A stretch of 32,224 nucleotides of DNA from Candidatus Bipolaricaulota bacterium (GCA_030550495.1 JAUQPG010000019.1:1-32224); one strand, 5' to 3'; positions 17,264-26,375 are shown, numbered from the stretch's first letter. Program-made: numbers and translations. Notes: a model not told the origin generated them from the letters alone.

Positions 17264-18171
17264 AGATCTGTATTGTGGGTGCGGGGGCATTGGGCAGTCT
17301 CTTTGGGGGGTTACTAGCGCGGGCTGGGATGGCGGTCTGGCTCTACAACCCCTCGAATGTCGCGCACGTGCACGCTATCCAACGTGACGGGGTGTGCATC
17401 GAGCGCGACGCTGAGATCATCACTGTTGCCGTCCCAGCGACGACGACCCCGGACGCCCTTGCTGATGCTGATCTTGTGGGGATCTTTGTCAAGGCGCATC
17501 AGACGGGGCGCGCTCTGGAGCAGATCGCGCCAAAGCTCAACCCGCGCTCCTGGGTGCTGAGCTTGCAGAACGGCGTTGGTATGGAGGCAGAGATCTTGCG
17601 CTTTGTCTCTCCGGAGCGGTTTCTCCGCGGGGTGACCTCGCAAGGGGCGACCCTGGTAGGGCCAGGGCGGGTGCGCTGGGCCGGGGTCGGCCCAACCGTG
17701 CTGGGGCGGTGGAGCGGTCCGCCTACCCCCGAGATCGATGCGATTATTGCGCTCTTGCGGAGTGCAGGGATAGAGACTGACTACTCTGGGGAGGTCGAGC
17801 GCCTCCTGTGGGAGAAGTTGCTCGTCAATTGCGCGATCAATCCCTTGACAGCGCTTTTCGAGCGATCGAATGGGGCTATTGTTGAAGACCCACAGCTGCG
17901 CGAGGTCGCTAGGGCTGTCGTGTGTGAGGCGCTGCGCGTTGCGCGTGCGCATGGGGTGGGGCTTGGTGAGCTCGAGGCCATCGATCGTGTCGAGACGGTC
18001 GCGCGCAGGACAGCTCAGAATATCTCGAGTATGCTCCAGGATGTGCGTCGTGGTCGACCTACCGAGATCGACTATATTAACGGGGCGGTCGTGCGGGAGG
18101 GGGAGAGATTGGGGATTCCGACGCCGTTGAATCTTCTCCTGACAAAGCTGATCAAGGAGCGGAGCCCATGA
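17260..18171 (+). CDS. panE: 2-dehydropantoate 2-reductase
   Basis: N-terminal Rossmann motif MKICIVGAGALGSLFGGLLARAG; LQNGVGMEAEI; KLLVNCAINPLTAL; RPTEIDYINGAVV. 4-bp ATGA overlap with panB. Confidence 0.96.
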   Translation: MKICIVGAGALGSLFGGLLARAGMAVWLYNPSNVAHVHAIQRDGVCIERDAEIITVAVPATTTPDALADADLVGIFVKAHQTGRALEQIAPKLNPRSWVLSLQNGVGMEAEILRFVSPERFLRGVTSQGATLVGPGRVRWAGVGPTVLGRWSGPPTPEIDAIIALLRSAGIETDYSGEVERLLWEKLLVNCAINPLTALFERSNGAIVEDPQLREVARAVVCEALRVARAHGVGLGELEAIDRVETVARRTAQNISSMLQDVRRGRPTEIDYINGAVVREGERLGIPTPLNLLLTKLIKERSP

Positions 18172-19358
18172 AAGCGACCAAAGAAATAAAGAGCCCAACC
18201 CAAGTGCTGGTGCGCGTGGAGATCCCTGCGGAGAGAGTGAGTCAAAAGATAGAAGAGCTCTTCCGGCGTGCTAGTCGGGAGATTGAGCTTCCGGGATTTC
18301 GTCGGGGTCGTGTTCCGCGCGCTGTGCTGGAAGCTCGCTTCGGCAAAGATTTCTTAAACGAAGACGCTCAGACAGAGCTTATTGAAGAGTATCTGCCCCA
18401 AGCGCTCCAGCAATTACAGTTACGGCCTGTCAGTCCTCCCCAGACCAAGCCTGGGGAGTTCGATCCACAGAAGGATTTCGCGTTTGAAGCCGAGGTCGAA
18501 GTCCTTCCTGAGGTCACGGTGCGCAACTATACAGACATCGAGATCGAAGATGTGCCCATGGAGCCCGTCCAAGACTCTGACGTGGACGCGGTTGTAGAGC
18601 GTCTGCGCCTCGAGCATGCGACGCTCGTCCCCAAGGCAGGCGAGCGCAGCTCCATCGTGGAAGCTGGCGATATCGTTGAAGTCAAGATCTCCGGAGAAGA
18701 CCAGATCCGCGAATGGCAAGCTTCCCCTGGCGAGCTGACGGGCCGGCTCATCGGGCACAGGGTGGGCGAGACGGTGGTGCTGAAGACCGACGATGGGCAG
18801 CAGCTTCGTGTGCGCATCGAGGGCGTCAAGATCTTAGAGAAGCCTGATGGAGAAGAGCTCGCGAAAACGTTGGGCCATGAAGACATCATGGCGTTGCGCG
18901 CGAAGATCCGCCAAGAATTGGAAGAGAGCCGGGCGCGGCGGCGCGAGCGGACACTCAAGCTCAAGATCTTAGATACGATTGTAGCGCAGACGCCCATAGA
19001 GTTGCCGCCGCGCTTCATTGAGAACTTAGTAGCGCAAGAGCTGGAGCGCTGGCAGCAGCAAGGGATGCCGGAGCCTGCAGCTGAAGACGTGAAAAGACTC
19101 AGAGAGGCTATCGAGCAGCGCGTGAGGCGCGAGCTTGTCTTAGAAGCGATCAAGCGTCGTGAAGGCTTAGCCCTGAGCGATGCCGACTTTGAAAAACTCT
19201 TAGCAGAAGAGGCCCAGAAGCGCGAGATGAAGCCCATTAAATTCCGGGCGCTCCTCGAGCGCGAAGGACAATTACAGAGCTTCCGGTCCGATGCCGAAGA
19301 CGAGCGCGTCTTGCAATTTCTCTACGAAAACGCGAAAATTCACCCTAAGGAGCAGTGA
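18168..19358 (+). CDS. tig: Trigger factor
   Basis: N-terminal ribosome-binding motif ELPGFRRGRVPRAVLEARFG; PPIase-like middle and helical C-terminal regions; immediately upstream of clpP. 4-bp overlap with panE. Confidence 0.93.
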   Translation: MKATKEIKSPTQVLVRVEIPAERVSQKIEELFRRASREIELPGFRRGRVPRAVLEARFGKDFLNEDAQTELIEEYLPQALQQLQLRPVSPPQTKPGEFDPQKDFAFEAEVEVLPEVTVRNYTDIEIEDVPMEPVQDSDVDAVVERLRLEHATLVPKAGERSSIVEAGDIVEVKISGEDQIREWQASPGELTGRLIGHRVGETVVLKTDDGQQLRVRIEGVKILEKPDGEELAKTLGHEDIMALRAKIRQELEESRARRRERTLKLKILDTIVAQTPIELPPRFIENLVAQELERWQQQGMPEPAAEDVKRLREAIEQRVRRELVLEAIKRREGLALSDADFEKLLAEEAQKREMKPIKFRALLEREGQLQSFRSDAEDERVLQFLYENAKIHPKEQ

Positions 19359-19364
19359 GCTGCT

Positions 19365-19970
19365 ATGAAAGATCAGATCACGATCCCAATCGTTATCGAT
19401 CGTACCGGCCAATATGAGCGCGTCTACGATATCTACTCGCGTTTGTTAGAAGATCGCATCATATTTTTGCAGGGGGTTATCACCGATTACGTAGCGAATC
19501 TCGTCGTGGCTCAGATGCTCTTTCTCGAATCGAAAGACCCAGAGAAGGATATCAATCTCTACATTAATACGCCGGGGGGCAGCACGACCGCGGGATTAGC
19601 GATCTACGACACGATGCAGTACGTGCGGTGCGATGTGCGCACGATCTGTGTCGGGTCGGCGTTCTCCATGGGTGCGGTGCTCTTAGCTGCGGGGACGAAG
19701 GGGAAGCGCTTCTCCTTGCCCAATGCACGAATTATGATCCATCAGCCGTGGGGTGGGGTGCAGGGGCAAGCCGCAGATATTAAAATTCACGCGGAAGAGA
19801 TCCTCAAGATGCGCGATCAGCTCAATAGAATATTGTCAGAGCACACGGGGCAGCCCCTGGAGCGCATCGAGCGCGACACCGACAGGGACTTCTTCATGAG
19901 TCCCGAAGATGCCAAGAACTATCACATTATCGACGAAGTGATCAAGACCCGACGCGGCGCAAGGTTCTAG
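19365..19970 (+). CDS. clpP: ATP-dependent Clp protease proteolytic subunit
   Basis: [77 protein letters not shown]. Confidence 0.97.
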   Translation: MKDQITIPIVIDRTGQYERVYDIYSRLLEDRIIFLQGVITDYVANLVVAQMLFLESKDPEKDINLYINTPGGSTTAGLAIYDTMQYVRCDVRTICVGSAFSMGAVLLAAGTKGKRFSLPNARIMIHQPWGGVQGQAADIKIHAEEILKMRDQLNRILSEHTGQPLERIERDTDRDFFMSPEDAKNYHIIDEVIKTRRGARF

Positions 19971-19974
19971 TCCT

Positions 19975-20529
19975 CTATGGACATTGCGGCGGAATGATGG
20001 GCACGGCAAAGCGTGTCGAGACCCCTGACACGCCTTCAGAAGTCCCATCGTTATCTAGGTCGACGGAGAGCATCATAAGCCACGGGCCGCGCACGTCTCC
20101 CGCTGACAGAAAGAGCATCGTGCCAAACTGCTTCATCCCCTGGGCCTGCCCGTTGCGTGCGACTTCAAAATCAGCCAAGACGTGAATACGGATCTCGACA
20201 AAGGGCACGGGGACGTTGCAGAAGACCGTCGTATGTGCGGTAGCTAGACGCGGATACCCCAAGATCGTGTAGACAGGGTCAACGCCGACTTCAAATCTTC
20301 CGTTCTCGTCAGCGTCTACGATATACTGCGCTGAGAAGAAGTCCGTCTTGTGGGGGAGATTGAAAAGTTCGAGTTGCCATTGGCCGAGCGCTGCTTGCAG
20401 ATCGGAAGACGTTATATCGCCCTGAGCCGAGAGCACTTTGACGATCTCGTGTGTCGAGATGGTCTGAGCCTGGACACTGAGCGCGACGATGACGGCGCCC
20501 ACTAACAGAGCTGACACGATACGTCGCAT
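19975..20529 (-). CDS. Exported hypothetical protein
   Basis: Signal peptide MRRIVSALLVGAVIVALSVQAQ from 20529 preceded by AGGAGG-type SD; no recognised domain. Confidence 0.7.
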   Translation of the reverse strand: MRRIVSALLVGAVIVALSVQAQTISTHEIVKVLSAQGDITSSDLQAALGQWQLELFNLPHKTDFFSAQYIVDADENGRFEVGVDPVYTILGYPRLATAHTTVFCNVPVPFVEIRIHVLADFEVARNGQAQGMKQFGTMLFLSAGDVRGPWLMMLSVDLDNDGTSEGVSGVSTRFAVPIIPPQCP

Positions 20530-20577
20530 GGTGGTTCCTCCTTTCCGTTCTATGCTACTCTTTTGCAAGCGATCTGT

Positions 20578-20620
20578 CAAAAAAAAAGAGCCGGCCCTGG
20601 GCAGTGTGCCCAGGGCCGGG
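20578..20620 (-). terminator. Strong intrinsic terminator closing the paralog array
   Basis: 13-bp stem CCGGCCCTGGGCA (20591-20603)/TGCCCAGGGCCGG (20607-20619), GTG loop, A9 run at 20579-20587 (U9 on minus transcript). Confidence 0.93.
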
Positions 20621-20641
20621 CCGATTCCGTCCGAACCTTCA

Positions 20642-22084
20642 CTAGAACGTGAAGGTGATGGAGAACATCTGGGCCTCGAGCCGGTTCTCGGTCAAGAGCG
20701 TAGCGCTCTTGAGCAACGCGGCGCCCATCTTCCAGCTCATTTCGATGGTCGCGCCGTAGAAGCCGGTGAGGATACTCGTCAAGCGGATGCCGATGTTGAT
20801 CGACATATCGCCGACGGTGGCCGACAGCGACAGGTCATGGTAGAAGAGCGCGCTGGTGCAGGTGAGCTCTTCATTGCAGAACTGGATGTCGCTGACGACC
20901 TTCATCCCCGGCGGATCGAAGACCGAGATCACGCGGCTCCAGTAGAGGTTGAAGGCACCAGTGATGTCCGGCCAGATGTAGCCGACCACGGTCATCGCGA
21001 TGTCGCCGACCTTGAGCTGGGTGACGAAGACATCGGATGCCAGGGTGAGGTCGGTGCCCACAATGTTAAGGGTGTTATTGATCTCGAGGTTGAACGGGGC
21101 CAGCTTGAAGATCTGGTTCAGCTCGACGAAGCGCAGCCCTGCGGGGGCCTCGGCGAACTCAAACTCCAAGCGGGCGCCAAACGTCACGCCAGCGAGCTTG
21201 AGGTTGCGGATGAAGAGCTTCTCCTCGTAGAAGGTGAACGGGGCATCGGGGAGCATGCCGCCGCGCACGATCTCGATGGGCTTACACTCGGCGAAGCACT
21301 CCACGCCCTGGCGTGCGCCCAGCCAGCTCTCGCCGCGGATGATGATCCCGCTGACCGTTTGGCCCTCGACGCTGGCCACAACGCCATAGCGCCAGCTGGG
21401 GGTGGTCACCGAGCCGACGTTAGCGAACATGCCGCGCAGGCCGATGGTCAGCCCTGCCAAGGACAGGGCCAGGTCCACGGTCTTCTTGCGGAAGCTTAGC
21501 GGCTGGCCCAATGGATCGGTGGGCTGCAGCTCCATGTAGGTGGCCAGGTACCAGTTGCGCAGCGCCGGGTGCAGGTAGAGGACGTTGGTCAGGTACAAAT
21601 CAGCGCCCTCGAGGAGCAAGTAGAGATAGTGCTCACCTGCATCCACCGGCGTGCCGCAGTTCCACCCGTACGGATCGGTCAGGGCCGGATCGGCCAGCGC
21701 CAGACAGTACGCAGGCAGCCCGAGGTTGTCGCGCACCGCGCGGATCTCGAGAATATTGGGCGCGAAGATGAACTGCGAGCGCACCACGAGAGCGCCGATC
21801 GTCCCGGTGAAGACGAACGACTGATACTCCAGCCCGCGGAAGGTGAAGACCGACTGGCTGGTGATGTCCACGCCGCTGATAGACAGGGTCAGGATGAGAT
21901 CCAGCTCCAGCTTGACGCGGATCTTATCGATCTTCGTGCCGACCTCTGGGTTGTAGTAGTAAGCGGGTTGGAAGACGATATCCAACGTTGCGGAACCGCT
22001 GACCGGAGCGGCGTGGGCAGGGAGGCTCCAGCCCGCTGCGGTCACTGCCAGTGCCGCCAGGATTACCATGAGTCTTCTAAACAT
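20642..22084 (-). CDS. Exported beta-rich surface/outer-membrane-like protein, array paralog 1
   Basis: MFRRLMVILAALAVTAAGWSLPAHA signal; GESWLGARQGVECFAECKP motif; SFRKKTVDLALSLAGLTIGLRGMFANV block; C-terminal ...MFSITFTF. Confidence 0.85.
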   Translation of the reverse strand: MFRRLMVILAALAVTAAGWSLPAHAAPVSGSATLDIVFQPAYYYNPEVGTKIDKIRVKLELDLILTLSISGVDITSQSVFTFRGLEYQSFVFTGTIGALVVRSQFIFAPNILEIRAVRDNLGLPAYCLALADPALTDPYGWNCGTPVDAGEHYLYLLLEGADLYLTNVLYLHPALRNWYLATYMELQPTDPLGQPLSFRKKTVDLALSLAGLTIGLRGMFANVGSVTTPSWRYGVVASVEGQTVSGIIIRGESWLGARQGVECFAECKPIEIVRGGMLPDAPFTFYEEKLFIRNLKLAGVTFGARLEFEFAEAPAGLRFVELNQIFKLAPFNLEINNTLNIVGTDLTLASDVFVTQLKVGDIAMTVVGYIWPDITGAFNLYWSRVISVFDPPGMKVVSDIQFCNEELTCTSALFYHDLSLSATVGDMSINIGIRLTSILTGFYGATIEMSWKMGAALLKSATLLTENRLEAQMFSITFTF

Positions 22085-22122
22085 TGACAGAACCTCCTTT
22101 TTCTCGGTTTTTCACGCGCACC

Positions 22123-23799
22123 TTAGAACTTGATCTCGACGCTAAACTGCTGCGCTGCCAGCTCGATCCGGGTGCCATCGAAGGCATCCACGCCGAAGCC
22201 AAACGGCAAGTTCCAGCTGTTGCGCTCCGCCTGGAGGTTGTGGAAGATCGTTGTGCTTCCGAAGGTGACCGGCCCGATCGTCCACTTGGCCTCGACGCCG
22301 ACCTCCAGCAGGTCCTTGACCAAGCTCCCGTAGAAATCGGCGTAGAGGGTCGCCGTCAGATCGCCGACCTCAAAGGCTAGCTCATAGTAGGCCTCGAGGA
22401 ACGGGTTGGGCGTGCCGGGGTTGAAGTAGTTCCCCCAGTAGCACCGACCGGGGACGCCACCGTACTCGTTGGGATCGCAGGTGACCAGGACGATCGTGGC
22501 CGTGGCACCTGGCGCGTCAAACTGCGCGAGGAACTGCCTGAACAGGGTCTCCATCGCGCCGATGGCGCTTGGGCGGAAGTCCCAGACGATGCGCCCGGAG
22601 GCCTCGCCGAAGGAGACGTTCAGCAAGATCTGATCGCGCACGAACGCCAATCCAGGGCCAAACCGCGCGATGTTGACCACGCTGATCCCCAGCGGGGTGA
22701 TGCGCGGCGTGGAGGTCTGGATGGCCACGAACGTGGGCTGGAGCGAGCTGGCGCCCGCGCCGGCAAGCTGCATCTCGATCAAGATCGAGCTGGTCAAGCC
22801 GGCCAGCTTGAACCCCTCGATGTAGAGCTTCTCCTCTTCGGGTGAGAAGCCGGGGACGACGATGCCGCCGGTGGCCGGGTAGGGCACGAAGATGAAGCCG
22901 CCCTGGGTGCCCAGGCGCTGATTGGGCTTGCACTCGCCGAAGCACTCAAAGCCCTGACGCGCGCCGACCCAGGTCTCGCTGCGCACCTTGATGCCGCTGA
23001 CCGTCGTGCCCTCGAGGATGAGCACCGTGCCCACGTTAAAGCTCGGCACGTCACTCGTGCCGAAGTTGGCAAACAGGGCGCGCAGGCCCAGCGTCAGCCC
23101 GGCGATCGACAGCGTTACCTCCGCGGCCTTCTTGCGGAAGGTGAGCGGCTGATCGAGCATCGAGCCAGGAACATCCGGGTTGGGGGTGTGCCAGGCGTCG
23201 AACTGGCCATCGGCCCAGCGGCCCACGATCACGTTCGTGAGGATCGGATTCACGCCACCCAGGATGAGCATATCGCCCCAGGTGTAGTAGCCGAAGACCG
23301 GGTCGACGATGCCCGCGCTCGCTCCAAAGGCGCAGGTGTTGACCCATGCACTTGGGGCACCATAGTTATCGGGCGCGGACTGTCTGAGACAATAGTAGCG
23401 GGTGCCGGCGCCGGAGCGGATCTCCTCAAACTCCATAATATTGGGAGCGAAGACCATGGCCGTCTGGAAGACCATCGCGCCCACGGTCGCCTTGACCCAG
23501 AAGAGCTGAGTCTCGATGCCCTTGAACGTGAACGACGTGCTGCTGGTCAGCTCGAGCCCGCTGATCGACATCGTCAGCAACAGATCGGCCTCGAACTTGA
23601 CCAGGATCCGGTCGATCTTATTGATCGGGTCTTCGCAGATTATTTCTCCAGTCTCAAGATCAAGGGTGCATGCCTGCTCCGGGTAGAAGACGATATCGAA
23701 GCTGAAGCTGCCCGTGATGGGAGCCGCCGCTGCTGTCCAGGAGAGGGCTCCAGTCAGCAACGCCAGTGCACAGGCCAGAACTGTGATTCTTCTAAACAT
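22123..23799 (-). CDS. Exported beta-rich surface/outer-membrane-like protein, array paralog 2
   Basis: MFRRITVLACALALLTGALSWTAAAAP signal (start 23799 preferred over 23829 because AAAGGAGGTTC precedes it); SETWVGARQGFECFGECKP; C-terminal ...QFSVEIKF. Confidence 0.85.
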   Translation of the reverse strand: MFRRITVLACALALLTGALSWTAAAAPITGSFSFDIVFYPEQACTLDLETGEIICEDPINKIDRILVKFEADLLLTMSISGLELTSSTSFTFKGIETQLFWVKATVGAMVFQTAMVFAPNIMEFEEIRSGAGTRYYCLRQSAPDNYGAPSAWVNTCAFGASAGIVDPVFGYYTWGDMLILGGVNPILTNVIVGRWADGQFDAWHTPNPDVPGSMLDQPLTFRKKAAEVTLSIAGLTLGLRALFANFGTSDVPSFNVGTVLILEGTTVSGIKVRSETWVGARQGFECFGECKPNQRLGTQGGFIFVPYPATGGIVVPGFSPEEEKLYIEGFKLAGLTSSILIEMQLAGAGASSLQPTFVAIQTSTPRITPLGISVVNIARFGPGLAFVRDQILLNVSFGEASGRIVWDFRPSAIGAMETLFRQFLAQFDAPGATATIVLVTCDPNEYGGVPGRCYWGNYFNPGTPNPFLEAYYELAFEVGDLTATLYADFYGSLVKDLLEVGVEAKWTIGPVTFGSTTIFHNLQAERNSWNLPFGFGVDAFDGTRIELAAQQFSVEIKF

Positions 23800-23838
23800 T
23801 GACTGAACCTCCTTTTTCTGGTTTTCCACGCTCGCTCA

Positions 23839-25365
23839 TTAGAACTTGGTGTTCATGCTGACAGCAATACCACCAAGCATATCCGCCAGGATCACGGCCG
23901 AGAAGGTCACGGCAACCGGCTCGAACGCGAAGCCGACGTCCACGTCAAACTCGGCGAACTGGCCCAGGATGCCGCCATCGAAGGTGAGCAACGCGGCGAT
24001 GCTCACCGGGCCGACCGTCCCGCTGACGCCCAGATAGTGCGCAAGCACCGGCGGCAAACCAGTCAAGACGCAGTAGACCGTGTCGGTGCAGAAGATGATA
24101 TCGCTGGTCACCTGCAGCCCAGGCGGATCGAACGTCATGACGAACTCGCTGAGCGCCGGCTGGCCCATGGACCACTGGCCGTTGTTGCGCCAGACGAAGT
24201 ACGCCGTCACAGCCACATCGCCGGCCTTCATCTGGGTGACGGTGAGGTTGCTGATCAGGTCGAAGTTGCCGTTCCAGTTCCAGGTCGTCTGGACGTTGAG
24301 CCGCCACGGCGTGAAGGTGTATGCCTGCTTCAGCTGCATGAAGCACAGCGGGTTCCGGATGTCCAGCACCTCAGCCGGGTCCGGATCATAGGGATAGAAC
24401 CAGCCGTCGTTGTCGTTATCGACCTGGTCGATGTGGCACTGCGTGAAGTCGAAGTGGAACTCGGCGCGGAAGTCATGGCGCACCCCGGCGATCACGACGT
24501 TATTGAGGAAGATCTTCTCCTCCTCGACGTTGTTGAAGCCGCCACCGGTGATCATCTGGTTGAAGAAGCGCTCGAGCGGCTTGCACTCGCCGAAGCACTC
24601 CAGACCCTGCTTGGCCCCAAGCCACAGCTCCCCGCGCACGCCCACGCCGCTGACCGTCTTGCCCTCCATGGACAAGACCAAGCCGCTGCGCAGCGTGTAG
24701 CCGGTCGGCAAGGGGCTGACGTTGGCGAAGAGCGCCTTGACGTTGAGGACCAACCCGGCGATGTTGAGGCTCAGGTCCGCGATCTTCTTGCGGAACCGAA
24801 TGACGTTATTGAGCGCGTTCGTCGGGTCGAGCCAGCGCGCCAGCACTAAGTTCTGTACAAGCGGGTGCCAGTAGCCGAGGAAGATCTCATAGAAGTAGAC
24901 GTTCCCGAAGACCGGATCAGCAATGTAGCCGCTGATGCGAGCCGGGAATTGGCACCGCGCTGGGTCAGTAGCAAGGAAAACTGGCAAGGAGTCCTGCAAG
25001 CACCAGCGCAGCCGGCCATACTGATCCCGCGTCTCCTCGAACTCGAAGAACGTCGGGGAGAAGATGATCGTATCCTTGATGGTCAGAGCACCCACCGTGG
25101 CGCTGATCACGAACGATTGAAATTCAACGCCCAGGAAGGTGAAGACCGTCGTGCTGGTGATATCCAGGCCGCTGATGGAGAGGGTCAAAATCAGGTCGGC
25201 CTCAAACTTCATGTCGATGAGGTCGACCTTGTTGATGACGGGACCCTGAGGGTAGAAGACGATGTCGATGCCGAAGCTTCCGCTGATTGGAGCAGCGTTC
25301 GCTCCCCACGAGAGCGCGCCCACAATAGCGAGCGCACAGGTCAGAGCGAAGAATCTTCTAAACAT
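23839..25365 (-). CDS. Exported beta-rich surface/outer-membrane-like protein, array paralog 3
   Basis: MFRRFFALTCALAIVGALSWGANAAP signal; GELWLGAKQGLECFGECKP; RFRKKIADLSLNIAGLVLNVKALFANV; C-terminal ...AVSMNTKF. Confidence 0.85.
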   Translation of the reverse strand: MFRRFFALTCALAIVGALSWGANAAPISGSFGIDIVFYPQGPVINKVDLIDMKFEADLILTLSISGLDITSTTVFTFLGVEFQSFVISATVGALTIKDTIIFSPTFFEFEETRDQYGRLRWCLQDSLPVFLATDPARCQFPARISGYIADPVFGNVYFYEIFLGYWHPLVQNLVLARWLDPTNALNNVIRFRKKIADLSLNIAGLVLNVKALFANVSPLPTGYTLRSGLVLSMEGKTVSGVGVRGELWLGAKQGLECFGECKPLERFFNQMITGGGFNNVEEEKIFLNNVVIAGVRHDFRAEFHFDFTQCHIDQVDNDNDGWFYPYDPDPAEVLDIRNPLCFMQLKQAYTFTPWRLNVQTTWNWNGNFDLISNLTVTQMKAGDVAVTAYFVWRNNGQWSMGQPALSEFVMTFDPPGLQVTSDIIFCTDTVYCVLTGLPPVLAHYLGVSGTVGPVSIAALLTFDGGILGQFAEFDVDVGFAFEPVAVTFSAVILADMLGGIAVSMNTKF

Positions 25366-25499
25366 GTACAGAAACCTCCTTTTTTACTCGGTTTTGTGGC
25401 GTACACACGGACACACGGCTCTCGTGATCGGTGTGTTTTTAGCGGTATTCCCCCAGTCTGGCGATCACCTCCTTATGAGGGTCGTTTTTTGGCGGCTGT

Positions 25500-25529
25500 A
25501 TTATAGCACACCTTGGTCTTCGTTGTCAA
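25500..25529 (-). promoter_or_regulatory. Consensus sigma70-like promoter (TTGACA-18-TATAAT) for the paralog array
   Basis: Minus strand TTGACA (25529-25524), 18-nt spacer, TATAAT (25505-25500). Confidence 0.88.
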
Positions 25530-25537
25530 GACCCCCC

Positions 25538-26215
25538 CTAAGTCAGGAGGGCCACGATTACGGCGATGACACCAGCAAAAACAGCAAAGCCCGTGATGAG
25601 CAGCGCGTTATTCATCTGCCGTTGCAGCTTTTCGAGCTCTTGGGGAGCAACTCCCCCGGCAGAAGAGGCCGCCCGAGCCTGCTGGAGCTCGGCCTTGAGG
25701 GTTTGCACTTGCGTCTGCAACGAGGCGATCTGGGCCTCGCTTTGGGCAAGCTTCTCTTTTAGAGCCATCATATCGGCGCTCGTGTCGGGGCTGGGCCGGC
25801 TCTTGAGCGCTGCGACATCTTGTTCGACTTTGTCTAGGGCCTGGACGCGCTCGGAGAGCTTGAAGATCAGGTCTTGTAAGATCTTCAGATCTGCCGGCTG
25901 GATCTTCTCCGGGTCGTTCTGCAAATATCGAATCGCCCGGGCGATGAGTACAGCAGCGTCGTAGCGAGAGAGGGCTTTACTGCCCTGAAACTCCCCGTTG
26001 GGCAACCCGGTGATGATGCCGCGCTCAACTAGGAACTTCAGATCACTCGCAGCGTAGTGATCTGCAGGGACATCGACGAAGATCGACCCGCGCGGGGCGG
26101 CGGGCTTGGTCGTGGGCTTAGGGGTGGAGGGCTGCTTGGGCTGCCCGTCAGCCAAGGCGATCAGCCCTACGCTCAGCACCATCAGTCCGATGAGGACGAC
26201 CTTGAGACTTCTCAT
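25538..26215 (-). CDS. SLH-domain protein with coiled-coil spacer and C-terminal transmembrane helix (Omp-alpha-like architecture)
   Basis: Signal peptide; single SLH domain (FVDVPADHYAASDLKFLVERGIITGLPNGEFQGSKALSRYDAAVLIARAIRYL); heptad-rich ALKEKLAQSEAQIASLQTQVQTLKAELQQA; C-terminal hydrophobic ALLITGFAVFAGVIAVIVALLT. Confidence 0.88.
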   Translation of the reverse strand: MRSLKVVLIGLMVLSVGLIALADGQPKQPSTPKPTTKPAAPRGSIFVDVPADHYAASDLKFLVERGIITGLPNGEFQGSKALSRYDAAVLIARAIRYLQNDPEKIQPADLKILQDLIFKLSERVQALDKVEQDVAALKSRPSPDTSADMMALKEKLAQSEAQIASLQTQVQTLKAELQQARAASSAGGVAPQELEKLQRQMNNALLITGFAVFAGVIAVIVALLT

Positions 26216-26279
26216 CTCTACCTCCCGAGTCCGTTTGGTTCAACCTCCTCGGGTTTTTTTCAGCCTGCCTCGGGAGCGT

Positions 26280-26309
26280 ATTCTAGATTACGCTCTTGTG
26301 AGGTGTCAA
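26280..26309 (-). promoter_or_regulatory. Promoter TTGACA-18-TAGAAT for the SLH-domain gene
   Basis: Minus strand TTGACA (26309-26304), 18-nt spacer, TAGAAT (26285-26280). Confidence 0.75.
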
Positions 26310-26375
26310 GTCCGTATGTCCTCCAGCAGGAGTGACGGGCGTCGCTTGGCGAGAGGGAAGGTGACCGGGGCCTCC

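Noticed and set aside
17314-18198. 294-aa minus-strand ORF opposite panE
   Set aside because: Shadow ORF; panE on the other strand has clear family motifs.
18527-19237. 236-aa minus-strand ORF opposite tig
   Set aside because: Ser/Arg-rich shadow translation with no domain.
20489-21499. 336-aa plus-strand ORF (and 21569-22087, 23188-23802, 24037-24849, 24865-25506)
   Set aside because: Antisense to the paralog array; low-complexity charged translations typical of shadow ORFs in GC-rich genes, and the minus-strand genes have signal peptides, SDs and homology to one another.
26224-26260. Plus-strand intrinsic terminator call
   Set aside because: Only a 6-bp stem with an 18-nt loop and no plus-strand gene upstream; kept as a leader-structure observation.
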